The position numbers were made by a program, and so were the translations under genes. Below, in pieces: positions 23,998 through 34,130 of a stretch of DNA of 64,000 nucleotides (the first letter of the stretch is position 1; every line of letters starts with the position of its first letter). Source of the DNA: Ampelocalamus luodianensis (lineage: Eukaryota; Streptophyta; Magnoliopsida; Poales; Poaceae). The stretch is from contig CM070638.1 in assembly GCA_036346255.1 (NCBI GenBank), forward strand, positions 40,610,394 to 40,674,393, given 5' to 3'. Below the pieces are notes generated by a model. That model did no database searches and was not told where the DNA came from. It was given only the letters and a program-made list of their open reading frames with translations.

Positions 23998-25509
23998 ATC
24001 CTGCATCGTTTTTTATCTAGATCGGTCGCATATACTAGATATGTAGATTGGATCTATTACTGGATTGGTCTGATAACCTAGATAGGTTCATATGGATGGA
24101 ACAATCTAGGCACTGGTCGACAACATCGATCGGGCTTTGACAATAGTAGATGGGTTTTGCGAAGAGGTATAAGTTAAGAGCACTAGATGATTTACTCGAC
24201 TTATTTTTGACTGCCTTGCATGATACTCCTATCGGTCGGAATTTCGACCATCGGAGTGTGTCGCAATGCGTGGTCATATCAAGGCAGTGATCAGATTGGT
24301 TTGGAATAGGGTTAATATGATTGATCCGATTATTTCCAAGGCTCGGTTACGTGAATAAGATTCATGTCTCGGGAAAATTTTCTGAGAGCACTGCCCTCGA
24401 CCAGCGAGGGGCACTGCCCCTTCGATCCCCGCCCGCTAACTGGCTAGCGGGACCGCCGTGGCCGTAGCCGCGTATATAGTAGTATGTGTTCATGTCACCT
24501 GATAGAATTAGATTCTATGCATAACTTGTTTTCGCAGGAATTGATGTGAATAGTATGGCCCATTGTGTATGTGATGCATGAATGGATTTTCATGGCCTAC
24601 GTATCATGCTGTGAGATAGCTATCAAGCTATATATTATTGTATAACGGTCTTCGTACCGACATGTGATGCTTGATATTATCCTATGTAATTCATTACTAG
24701 CTCTTAGGAGTAATTGCTTAGTAGATGAATGTGGTCGGAGACTTCAAGCATGATGGTTGGAGGACAGGAAGCATGGTGATGGAGATTGTCATGTTAAAGA
24801 CCATACTATTTCACAGTTTAATTTGATTATCTGTGAATGTTTATTCATGACATGCTTTTTTATCATGTTTTATCATTAGATGGTTTTTAACATGGTAGAA
24901 GTAAAATTCCCTCATATAATATTAAGTTCAATTGATGCCCTCTCAATTTGCTGCACCATCCAAGGTCATGTATTTTAATGGTAGATCTTGCCAAAGCAAA
25001 GTGCCATTAACTCTCCTTGACTAGATGGATTTGTGTCAGACACTTACACGCGTTGCATTGGTTTAACTTGACAAGGTCATCATAACAGTTATGGACCTTG
25101 GGGCATAGGGTTGGGTGCCAGAGCATAGAGATGCCGCTCAACAACAAGAGTCATAGAGATATGATTAGCAAAGGGTTGCTTACCAATTTCACTAATCTTC
25201 TAGCAGTGATGCCAAAGCTCACTAGTAGATTAACTGATTGTTGGTCTTGAATCACTAAATGTCATAAGAGGGATATAGAATTTAGTGGGAGTATCTTTTA
25301 TTGACTGTTGATGATTAAGTTTGACCAGGAAAAGACTAGTCATATAAAGATACGAGGTGGTCGTAGACTGATCAAACGTAACCACCAACATGAATGCCTA
25401 ATCGAAGATCTTACATAAACATAGTGCTGAATCTTTGCATATATTTCTATTGTAGATCTTAGCACCTACTTTTTATTCTACATCTAACTTTAATTTGTGA
25501 TCTGTTCTT
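23998..25509 (+). other. C1 leader with two hairpins
   Basis: This is 1.5 kb without a credible ORF. Two strong hairpins stand together: CCCTCG/CGAGGG around 'accag' at 24394-24410, and CCCGCTA/TAGCGGG around 'actggc' at 24432-24451. The motif GCACTGCCC is repeated beside the first (388-395 and 411-419 of the 24,000 block). They are placed where packaging and dimer signals lie in retroelements, but that role is inferred. Near 25350-25370 a single copy of the 'gatacgaggtggtcgtagact' unit seen in the later clusters occurs. Confidence 0.6.
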
Positions 25510-25899
25510 TAGAAAGAAAAGTTGAATGGTTCAAACTTTATTGACTGGTTTCGAATTTTGAGAATTGTTCTCAAACAAAAAAAGAAGGAATGTATTCTAG
25601 AGAGTCCCTATCCCGAGGAACCGAATGCTGATGCTACTCGAACTGAAAAGAATGCTTATGAGAAGCATTGCAATGATGCAGTCGATGTGCACTGCCTAAT
25701 GCTTGCGACCATGAACTCTGAGCTTCCGAAGCAATATGAGACCATAGACACTTACAATATGATTATGGGTCTGAAGGGTATGTTTCAGGATCAAGCAAGG
25801 GCAGAGAGGTTTAATACCTCTAAGGCATTGTTTTCTTATGGACATTGGAAGAGAAATTGTAAAGTTCTTAGCAGAGGTGAAAAGGAACAAGGAAAGTAA
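25510..25899 (+). pseudogene. C1 gag remnant with internal deletion
   Basis: The frame opens with 'KLNGSNFIDWFRILRIVL', the copia gag (UBN2/DUF4219-like) start, and runs through 'EPNADATRTEKNAYEKHCNDAVDVHCLML'. After 'ARAERFNTSKALF' it jumps directly to 'YGHWKRNCKVL', the second half of the CCHC knuckle. The middle of gag, including the first two Cys of the knuckle, is therefore deleted. The ATG at 25522 is not the likely native start. Gag would form the particle and bind RNA. Confidence 0.8.
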
Positions 25900-26273
25900 G
25901 ACTTCCAGTTCTTGCCACTTCTTTGACCAGTTCTTGGTATTTGATACCAGATCGGTTGCTCATATTTGCAATTCAATGCAGGGACTGATAAGAAGTAGAA
26001 GTATGGCAAGAGGAGATGTTGATCTTCATGTGGGCAATGGAGCAAGAGTTGCTACATTACCTATTGGCACTTTACCATTAGCTTTACCGTCAGGATTAGT
26101 TATGGAACTAAATAATTTTTATTATGTTCCAGCCTTAAGCAAAAATATTATTTCTGCTTTATGTTTAGAAGCAGAAGGTTATGAGTTCAGAATAAAGAGC
26201 AATTGTTGTTCAATCTATTTTGAAGATATGCTTTATGGCCATGCTCTATTGGTGAATAGATTGTATGGTTTGA
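25900..26273 (+). pseudogene. C1 protease and linker remnant
   Basis: The frame reads 'LVFDTRSVAHICNSMQGL', the copia aspartic protease site with the usual D-T-G changed to D-T-R. 'VGNGARVATLPIGT' and the 'LSKNIISALCLEAEGYEF' strand region follow. The protease would cut the polyprotein; with Arg at the Gly position it would not be expected to work. The frame runs into the duplicated block at 26274. Confidence 0.8.
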
Positions 26274-26721
26274 ATCTTGAGGATATACCTGTCTACTAAG
26301 AGACTTTGACCTAATGAATTGAATCCCACTATTTTTTGGCTTTATCGTCTAGGTCATATAAATGAGAAGCGCATGATGAAGCTCTATAGAGATAGTCTTC
26401 TAAACTCATTTGATTTTGAATTATTTGAAACATGAGAGTCTTGTTTACTTGGCAAAATAACAAAGACGCCCTTCACGATCAAAGGTGAGAGGGCGAAATC
26501 TTAAGGATATGCCTGTCTACTAAGATACTTCGACCTAATGAATTGAATCCCACTATTTTTTGGCTTTATCGTCTAGTTCATATAAATGAGAAGCGCATGA
26601 TGAAGCTTCATAGAGATGGTCTTATAAACTCATTTGATTTTGAATCATTTGAAACATGAGAGTCTTGTTTACTTGGCAAGATGACAAAGGCGCCCTTCAC
26701 GACCAAAGGTGATAGGGTGAG
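26274..26721 (+). repeat. 224-bp tandem duplication of the integrase zinc (pre-integrase) region
   Basis: Two copies (26274-26497 and 26498-26721) share 'acctaatgaattgaatccc', 'tttggctttatcgtctag' and 'tgagaagcgcatgatgaag', with only scattered differences. Each encodes the copia GAG-pre-integrase domain ('NPTIFWLYRLGHINEKRMMKL', then 'SCLLGK'). The second copy runs on into the integrase core. Confidence 0.88.
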
Positions 26722-27690
26722 TGACTTACTGGTCGTAATGCATTCGGATGTATGCGGACCAATGAGTACTCCAACCAAAGGTGGTTTTCAATACTTTATA
26801 ACATTTACTGATGAAGTTAGTAGATACGGTTATGCCTACTTGATGAGTCATAAGTCAGAATCCTTTGAAAAGTTCAAAGAATTTCAGTATGAAGTGCAGA
26901 ATCAACTTGGCAAGATAAACAAATATCTACAATCTGATCATGGAGTGGATATTTGAGCCATGAGTTTGGTGATCATCTAAAGAACTGTGGAATTGTTCCA
27001 CAACTCACTCCGTGTGGACGCCTCAATGGAATGGGGTGTCTGAATGACAGAATCGAACAAAGTTAGACATGGTTCGATCAATGATGAGTCAATCTGATCT
27101 TCTATTGTAATTCTAGCGATACACTCTAGAAACAGTTGCTTTCACTTAAATAGAATTCCATCGAAAACTGTAGAGAATATACCATATGAGATATGGACCG
27201 GGAAGAGTCCTGGATTATCTCTTCTCAGGATATGGGGTTGTAAGGTTTATGTCAAATGTTTGACGTCTGATAAACTCACACCCCAGTCCGATAAGTGCTT
27301 CTTTGTGGGGTATCCTAAGGAAACTAAAGGATATTATATTAATAATCAGGTTGACAACAAAGTGTTTGTTACCTGAGATGGCATCTTTTTGGAGAAAGAG
27401 TTTCTTTCCAAATAAGTTAGTCGGAGAAAAGTGCAACTCGAAGAAATTCAAAAACCATCTGAAAATGTTTCAACTCCTACTGAACTTCTACAGGATGAAC
27501 AATATGTTGTTGAACCTGTAGATGAGGCATCAGCCCCACGTAGATCAAAAAGGCCACGTCAATTGCCTATAAGGTATGGGCATAACATTTTATTATTGAA
27601 TAATGATGAGCCTAAAACTTATGCGGAAGTGATGGTGGACCTAGACTCTAAGTCATGACTTGAAGCCATGAGATCCGAGATAAAATCCAT
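26722..27690 (+). pseudogene. C1 integrase remnant
   Basis: The core reads 'LVVMHSDVCGPMSTPTKGGFQYFITFTDE' with the first catalytic Asp, then 'LQSDHGVDI', where the second Asp lies. A stop follows at about 26955. From 26957 to 27430 only pieces can be followed, with many stops ('SHEFGDHLKNCGI', 'TPCGRLNGM', 'GCEVYVK'-like). The linker resumes at 27431-27658 with 'RRSKRPRQLPIRYG' and 'PKTYAEVMVDLDSKS', then a TGA. Integrase would insert the cDNA. It is non-functional here. Confidence 0.8.
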
Positions 27691-27691
27691 G

Positions 27692-27787
27692 TGTTCATGT
27701 CATACGACCAGATCTAGACTAGTCGTATGGTGATACGACCAGGTCCAGACTAATAGTATGGAGATACGAGCTGGTCGTAGACTGGTT
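27692..27787 (+). repeat. Hairpin-repeat cluster A in C1
   Basis: About 95 bp sit between the RT codons for 'SEIKSM' and 'DNQVWNLV', which are adjacent in related elements. It contains TCGTAT-GGTG-ATACGA and variants, 'gaccaggtccagact', and ends 'gctggtcgtagactggt'. No element ends are seen. Confidence 0.85.
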
Positions 27788-28464
27788 GACAATCAAGTTT
27801 GGAACTTGGTTGATGCACCTGATGGTGTTACGACCATTAAGTGCAAATGGATTTTTAAGAAAAGGATAGATATGGGTGGAAATGTTCACATTCATAAGGC
27901 ACGACTGGTCGCAAAGGGTTTCAAATAAATTTAAGGTGTTCATTATGATGAAACCTTATCGCCTATCACGATGCTTAAGTCTATCCGGATCATTCTAGCA
28001 ATTGCTGCATGTTTCGATTATGAGATATGGCAAATAAATGTCAAAACGACTTTCCTAAATGGAAACCTAAGTGAAGATGTGTACATGACACAGCCTGAGG
28101 GTTTTGTCAATCCAAAGAAAGCTAAAAAGGTATGCAAGCTTATGAAGTCCATCTATGAATTGAAGCAAGCATCTTGGAGTTGGAACATTCATTTTGATAA
28201 AGTGGTCAAAGGGTTTGACATCATCAAGAACGAAGAAGAACCTTGTGTTTACAAAAGGGTTAGTGGGAGCAAGCTTGTGTTTCTAATCTTGTATGTGGAT
28301 GACATACTACTTCGAAAATGATATTCCTATGCTTGAATCTGTTAAAACTTCATTAAGAAATAGTTTCTCAATAAAAGATTTAATAGATGCAGCATTTATT
28401 CTTGGTATAAGGATCTATAGAGATAGATCTAAAAGGCTAATTGGATTAAGCCAGGATATGTACA
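27788..28464 (+). pseudogene. C1 reverse transcriptase remnant
   Basis: The start reads 'NQVWNLVDAPDGV' and 'CKWIFKKRIDMGG', then two stops (about 27927). An open stretch follows from 27971 with 'QINVKTTFLNGN' (relatives have QMDVKTAFLNG, so the first catalytic Asp is Asn). 'SIYELKQASWSW' and the active site 'LYVDDILL' come next at about 28300. A frameshift follows, then 'LESVKTSLRNSFSIKDL' and 'KRLIGLSQDMY'. RT would copy the RNA into DNA. Confidence 0.87.
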
Positions 28465-28604
28465 TAGTCGTATAACGATACGACTAGGTCTAGACTAGTC
28501 GTATAGTGATACGACCAGATCCAAACTAGTACCCATGGCTCGTATGGTGATGCAACCGAGTCCAGACTAGTCGTATGGAGATACGAGCTGGTCGTAGACC
28601 GGTG
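28465..28604 (+). repeat. Hairpin-repeat cluster B in C1
   Basis: Four units start TCGTAT at 28468, 28499, 28540 and 28571, so spacings are 31, 41 and 31 bp. Loops vary (AACG, AGTG, GGTG, GGAG) while the arms TCGTAT/ATACGA are kept in three of four. The cluster replaces about 20 codons between 'LSQDMY' and 'PMAHGINLCK'. Confidence 0.88.
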
Positions 28605-28974
28605 CCCATGGCACATGGCATTAATCTTTGCAAGAGTCACTGTCCCTCAACCACTGATGAGCAAGACAAAATGAGTAGAATTTCATATGCTTCGGCTATT
28701 GGATCTATCCATGCAATGTACACGATTAGATGTGTCGTATGCTGTAAGTGTTACGAGCAGATATCAGTCGGATCCAAGTGAAGGTCACTAGATAGCAGTA
28801 AAAAATATCCTTATGTACTTGAGAAGGACTAAGGATGCATTCCTTGTTTATGGAGGTGAGGAAGAGCTGGTCATAAATAGTTACACCGATGCAAGCTTCC
28901 AAACCGACAAGAATGAGTTCAGATCTCAATCAGGTTTTGTGTTTTGTTATGAATGAAGGAGCAGGTATGGATTG
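28605..28974 (+). pseudogene. C1 RT end and RNase H start
   Basis: The sequence reads 'MAHGINLCKSHCPSTTDEQDKMSRISYASAIGS', the well-known copia segment before RNase H. After shifts come 'YLRRTKDAFLVYGG' and 'NSYTDASFQTDKNEFRSQSGFVF' (first RNase H Asp in YTDASF). It breaks at 28970 with 'MNEGA', where cluster C starts. RNase H would degrade the RNA strand of the hybrid. Confidence 0.85.
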
Positions 28975-29193
28975 GTCGTATAGTCATACGACCAGATCCA
29001 AACTGGTCGTATAATGATACAACCAGATAAGCTGGAAGAGTTCCAGATATGCAGAATGCACATGGATTTAAGTTTGACCAAGTATGGACTGGTCGTATAG
29101 TGATACGACCGGATCCAGACTAATCGTATGGTGATACGACCGCTTTCAGACTAGTCGTATGGAGATACGAGCTGGTCGTACACTAGTCGAGCA
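28975..29193 (+). repeat. Hairpin-repeat cluster C in C1
   Basis: At least five TCGTAT-N4-ATACGA units or close variants lie here, with 'gaccagatccaaactgg' spacers. An unrelated-looking 70-bp piece (about 29020-29085) sits in the middle. The cluster stands where most of RNase H (about 130-140 codons in relatives) should be. Confidence 0.87.
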
Positions 29194-29306
29194 TGAATAT
29201 TGTTGATCCGTTGATAAAGCCTCTCCTACAACCTTAGCACAAGGCGCACACAAGAGCAATGGGTATAAGATACCTATATGATTGACTCTAGTGCAAGTGG
29301 GAGATT
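29194..29306 (+). pseudogene. C1 RNase H C-terminal end and polypurine tract
   Basis: 'NIVDPLIKPLLQP' and 'HKAHTRAMGIRYLYD' are the usual copia polyprotein end. The polypurine tract AAGTGGGAGA (29297-29305) is followed by the LTR at 29307. Confidence 0.85.
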
Positions 29307-30846
29307 GTTGGAGATGTGCCCTAGAGGCAATCATAGAGATGATGACATCACGTCTATGTTTACGTGTTATTGAATAAGTGTTATTTCGTTCCTTGATTGA
29401 GTCATCAGTTATAAAGATTAACGAGTATGTGACTTGTTGGTGAAGCTCTTTTAACTTATGATGATGTCATTCTAAATGTACCCCTGGTCGAATGTCACTG
29501 GTTAAGACACTAGTGACTCTACGACCAGCACATGTATTGATTGATGACCATGTTTCACCGGTCCTGGATATAGGGATATCGAATCAATAATGTGGACACA
29601 TGTTAGAGAACATGGTGTTGGATTGGCCTACCTTGAGACAATTTTGAGATTGTTATGATTCAATGTGTCATCAGTTGGTCTCAAACAATGATGATGTATA
29701 ATCCTTAGACCTGAGATCAGCATGGATTCCTACATGTCTAATAGTACACTTAGGGGCTGCCAAACACTACTCCGTAACTATGTAGTTATAAAGGTAGCTT
29801 TCGGGTGTGCCATGAAACATGCCGAGAAATGTGACTGATCAGATATCGGATTTGCCCCTCCTAACATAACAGGAGAGATATCTCTGGGGCCCTCGATGTG
29901 GTCGAATAAAGAAAGTGCATGGCCATACCACTAGTGGTCGAAGAGTTTGACCATATTTGACACTCGATCGAGAAAATATTGAACAGTCCATGGATGACAC
30001 AACATCACACCTGGAGTTCAACCAGATATCATGAGCCAAATCAACCAGATATCGTGAGGCAAAGGGAGAATACACAAGCAGGTCGTTAAGTTCGACCAAA
30101 TACAGACTGGTCTTATGGAGATGCAAACAAGTCGTAGACTAGTCGAACATAGTTTCAAGCTAGTCATAGACTGGTCGTATGGAGATGTGAACAAGTCTTA
30201 GATTGGTCAAACATATGCTCGAACATAATCACCAACTGGTCGTAAAGAGTTGGAAAACTGGTCATAAGGAGTTACAAACTGGTCGTAACTTAATATGGAC
30301 AGGTCGTGACTAGATATGAGCTAGTCGTAAGTGATAAGGACCTGGTCGTAGATCATATTGTATTAAGGTTCGTTCGATATAAATTATGTGTATTCGGGAA
30401 TCGTTGTGTTCTGCTAGGTACCGCTACAACTCGTAATTGGAAAGGTGTTTCCCTGTCACAACTGAACTACACACAAACCTAACGGGTCACACCCTTAACG
30501 GGTTGGAACAAACCAGTATGGATACGATTCGTCAAATGTGTTCGGATAGGATCTGTCACAGGCACTATATAAAGAGATGCTTGAGGCTGTTAGCTGGATG
30601 GAACAACAGAGGAGTACACACGACAAGAGTTTACGTGAGTTACTCCAAACCTTAGCCGTCATCTTCTTGAGAAAGCCTTCCCGTGCGATTGGTGCTAGCA
30701 CACCCCGTAGAGGCGCTACGACGTTCCTGCGCTTGAGGACGATCCACGATCTTGGCGAGGAACTAGATTGGTTGCTGGAGTGGACGATCGACTACGGTGA
30801 ATGATCGACTACAACCACTACATCGATGCGCTCTTTGTTGGACCAG
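29307..30846 (+). repeat. C1 3' LTR, main part
   Basis: It begins TGTTGGAGATGTGCCC directly after the polypurine tract. It is cut by G2 at 30847 and continues at 42859-42988; 30842-30846 (ACCAG) is the target duplication. Total length is about 1.67 kb. It contains hairpin-repeat cluster D (30080-30352) and single 'ctggtcga' motifs near 29484. A possible TATA signal 'ctatataaagag' is at about 30564. Confidence 0.88.
30080..30352 (+). repeat. Degenerate 'actggtcgta' repeats in the C1 LTR (cluster D)
   Basis: More than ten copies of 'actggtcgta', 'tagtcgta' or 'aggtcgt' at 20-40 bp spacing, mixed with 'tatggagatg', lie in the U3 part of the LTR upstream of the TATA-like site. Hairpin arms are less well kept than in clusters A-C. 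Confidence 0.75.
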
Positions 30847-33800
30847 TGTCGAACCCGGGAGTGAAGGATCCCGATTCTCTGTGTTCATATACCGGTCTAG
30901 GATTTCCAGTATACACAGTCTCACAAAAATAAAAATCACAATCATATCACAAAATTGTAAATGACATTAATTAATAAAAGGTTTAATACAAACGAGTCTG
31001 AATAACAATTAACAAATAACAAATGAAAGACAAAGCGGAAGCATAATAATATATGGGGCCACACGACGCGCCACAGGCAATCGTCTGGGTCAAGGCCTAC
31101 TTGTCCAGGTCCTCACCGTCGGGGAAAAGGTCTTCTCCTGAATAAGATTTATTCAGCAAGAGTGAGCACTACTACGGTGATCGCAAGCTACACCCAATAT
31201 TGAATGGAAATGCATGCATAAGGAGTTCAAGTGAATAAGGCAGGGTTGTTTTTGCATAAACAGCATTTTCAGGTTAAATAATTGTAGTAATTTCCAAGGC
31301 AATTTTATATTATAGCTAAAATCAGATTTTATAATGTCAATATGATAACATGGATAACCTCCAAAGAATGAGTGAAGGATACCCTCCTAACACTTGGCTT
31401 CCCGCCCAATTTTACACAAGGATTAACCATCCACAGATATTTATTTAAAACAAGTTTAAAACCAAAGACAATTCTAACTTACGCGCTATTCGAATAGTTT
31501 CTATTCTGCAGAGTTTGTACAACTTTACCCACACGAGATGACATGCTCGATATGTCGGCCAATTCACGCTTCCGTAGGCGTGCGACTGAGCATTTATCAT
31601 GAGGCCTTTACGATGTTTTGTCCTAGTATACTCATGCCCGCTAAGGTTTCACCCTTTGACTAACCGTCCTCCTAAGCCCTCGTGCGCCAAGTGGGAATAA
31701 AACGTCTAACCGACACCCACATATTCACATGACATAAATACACTAGAACATCACAAGTTAGTTAGCCAAATCCTGCCCATACAGGACATGTGGTAGTACG
31801 ATAAGGCATAGCAATAAGCGGCTCAAAGACCGGTCCTCAATTGACTTGGGCGTCATTCCTACAAACCATGGGCCTTAATCTTAACCAGATCAATCTCATG
31901 CATAAACCTGCACCCACCATTCCGACCATTTCGCCCAAGTCCAAACCCATTTCTGATTTTTTTTTTATTTTGAATGAAACTCTATTCATAAACCATGTAG
32001 TAAGACAATACCACAATGTCAAGTTTGAAACAAATTTGTAAGAAATTTGGTGAAATACCCTCCCAAATTCTGTAAGTGTGAACTAAGCCAGGCTAAGCAT
32101 TTGCCTAATTTTTGATAATATTTAGTCTATGGTGTCAAGGCAAACAAGTACAATATACAAATTGGTCATACAATGGAACATAGGAATAACTATATAAAAA
32201 CAGGACATTGAAACATTTGTATAAACATATGCATGCATTAAATAATTTAAAAACTGAAAATACTTTAAAATACTGGGGAAAGATGGTCAATGGTGTAACT
32301 TGCCTTCGTTGGTGTCCTGGAAGTCTAAGTCTTCAGTGGGGTCGAGCTCTCCGGAGTCGTCGAAGTCTAAACGCGAAAACACGACAAATTCAAATTCAAA
32401 TTCAAATAAATTCACAAACTCAGATCAAATTAACTCCAAATTGAAATATTTTGGTTTAATTAGCTAGATTATAATTTTATACAAATTTTGCAACTTGAAC
32501 CACCCAATTTGGAGTTCAGATGTAAAAGTTATGAATTTTTGAAGTTTGAATCCTTTTTAAAACCTAAATTCTGATTTTATTAGATTTTCTGATTTATTTT
32601 TCTAAAGGAAAATCAGTTTATTGCGCAATGATTACATCAGCACCGAATTTTCAGCATTAAATTTAAATAAAACAGTTTCTGACATGTGGGCCCCATGTGT
32701 CATACACACGGCCCATGTGGACCAAGCTCACTGAGCTTTGGGACGACGGGCATGGTGGACCGTGCCGCGTGTGCGTGTGCGTGGCGCTGACGCGGCTCCA
32801 CGCAGGCCGTGTCGCCGAGGTGGCGCCCAGGTGGCGATTGCGTGGCGATGCCACGTCGGCCTAATGCCGGCGACGGCTCGGTGATTACCTCGCCGGCGCT
32901 AGGGCCTCCGGCGAGGGACCCGGATGGTACCAACAGAGAGAGGGGGTTACGGGGTTCCTGATGCGCTACCTCGGGGCGGCGGGGCGAGGCCTTATGGTCG
33001 TCGGCGGGGAGGTTTGGCGGCGGCGTGGTACGGGTGACGATGAAGTCAGTGCTCCCGAGGTCCTCCGGCGACGAGGTGGTGCGCACCGGGTTCGCGGGGC
33101 GCTGGCGATGCCGAAGGTGGTGACGGAGAGGACGAATCTCCAACGGAGGCGCCGGAATCGGAGAAGAAGGCGGCCGCGGCGGAGAAGCTTGATCAGGCGA
33201 TTCCGGCGTCGCTAGTGCGAGAGAGGGAGAGTGAGTGCGGGGAGAAGATGGAGGAGGAGAAGGGGCTCACGGGGCTCCCTTTTATAGGCGCCGGGGAGCT
33301 CTGGAGCGGCGTGGAGGTAGTGGAGATCGTGCGCGGCGGTTTCGGCGAAAACGTGCACGAGGTAAGGGGATTGAGGGAGGAGTGGGGGCCGCGCGAGGTG
33401 GCGATGCCGTTGCGCACGACCACGTGAGGAGAGGGAGTTAGAAAAGCGAGGAATTCGGAGCTCACGCGACCCGGTCATGGCGGAGTTCTCGCGCGCGCTG
33501 CGCGAAGAAGAAGGGAGACGGCGCGGGGAAGACGATGAGTGCGGGCCGTTGGATTTTAATCCAACGGTCACAATTGTTAGTTGTGACGCGAAGGGGTACG
33601 GTGTGTGATCCGGCCGTTGATGTAGAATCCGACGGGTGGTGGGAAAGGCGCGGCGTGGGGGATTGTCGCACGTCCGATTTCAATCGGACGGTGGGAGGGG
33701 ATGACAGGCGGGCGCGGGTGAGTGCGGGCGGGCGCGGGTGAGTGCGGGCCGACGCGGGCTGGCGCGGGAGAACGTTTGGGCCGAAGCCGTTGGGTTTCGG

Positions 33801-34095
33801 CCCAAACAGGGTTTTCGATTTTCTTTTCATTTTCTAATTGATTTAATTCTGGTAATTCATATGAGCTTTAGAAAATAGCAAAATACTTCCAAAAATTATG
33901 GAAAAATTCACAGAAATTCCCATAATCATTTTGGACTTAAAAAAATTAGTTTCAGCTATTTGCTGGCTTTTGATTTTGCAAATAAATTTGTTTTAGCTTT
34001 AAAATACTTATAAAAAGCTTTTAAAATTTCAGAAAATTTTCACAAAAATAAATAAATTTAGTTTTTTACTGAAATTTGAAAATTGGGCTGTTACA
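30847..34095 (-). repeat. G2 3' LTR, 3249 bp
   Basis: It runs on the minus strand from TGTAACAGCCC at 34095 to GGGTTCGACA at 30847. It carries palindromes at 33546-33567 (CCGTTGGATT/AATCCAACGG) and 33671-33690 (CGTCCGATT/AATCGGACG), a TATA box at 33279 and CTATTCGAATAG at 31486-31497. The GAGCAC hairpin region at 31164-31182 has one mismatch. Compared with the 5' LTR it lacks about 35 bp just before CTATTCGAATAG (near 31480) and has an extra 20-bp repeat near 33721. No coding. Confidence 0.92.
33279..33286 (-). promoter_or_regulatory. TATA box of the G2 3' LTR
   Basis: The minus strand reads TATAAAAGGGAGC, about 810 bp into the LTR. It is identical in the 5' LTR. Confidence 0.65.
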
Positions 34096-34110
34096 AACCT
34101 ACCCCCCTTA
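34096..34110 (-). other. G2 polypurine tract
   Basis: The minus strand reads TAAGGGGGGTAGGTT, directly before the LTR. The core is identical to that at 3488-3499. Confidence 0.9.
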
Positions 34111-34130
34111 AGGGAATCTCGACCCGAGAT

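Noticed and set aside
28465..29193. CRISPR-like array of palindromic repeats with spacers
   Set aside because: The window is plant nuclear DNA, spacing is irregular, spacers are similar to each other, and no cas genes are present. It is treated as a mini-hairpin repeat instead.
32700..33830. ORFs of 100-150 aa in the G2 3' LTR, repeated at 41488-42637
   Set aside because: They lie in the U3/R region of the LTR, differ between the two LTR copies, and have no domain; GC-rich shadows.
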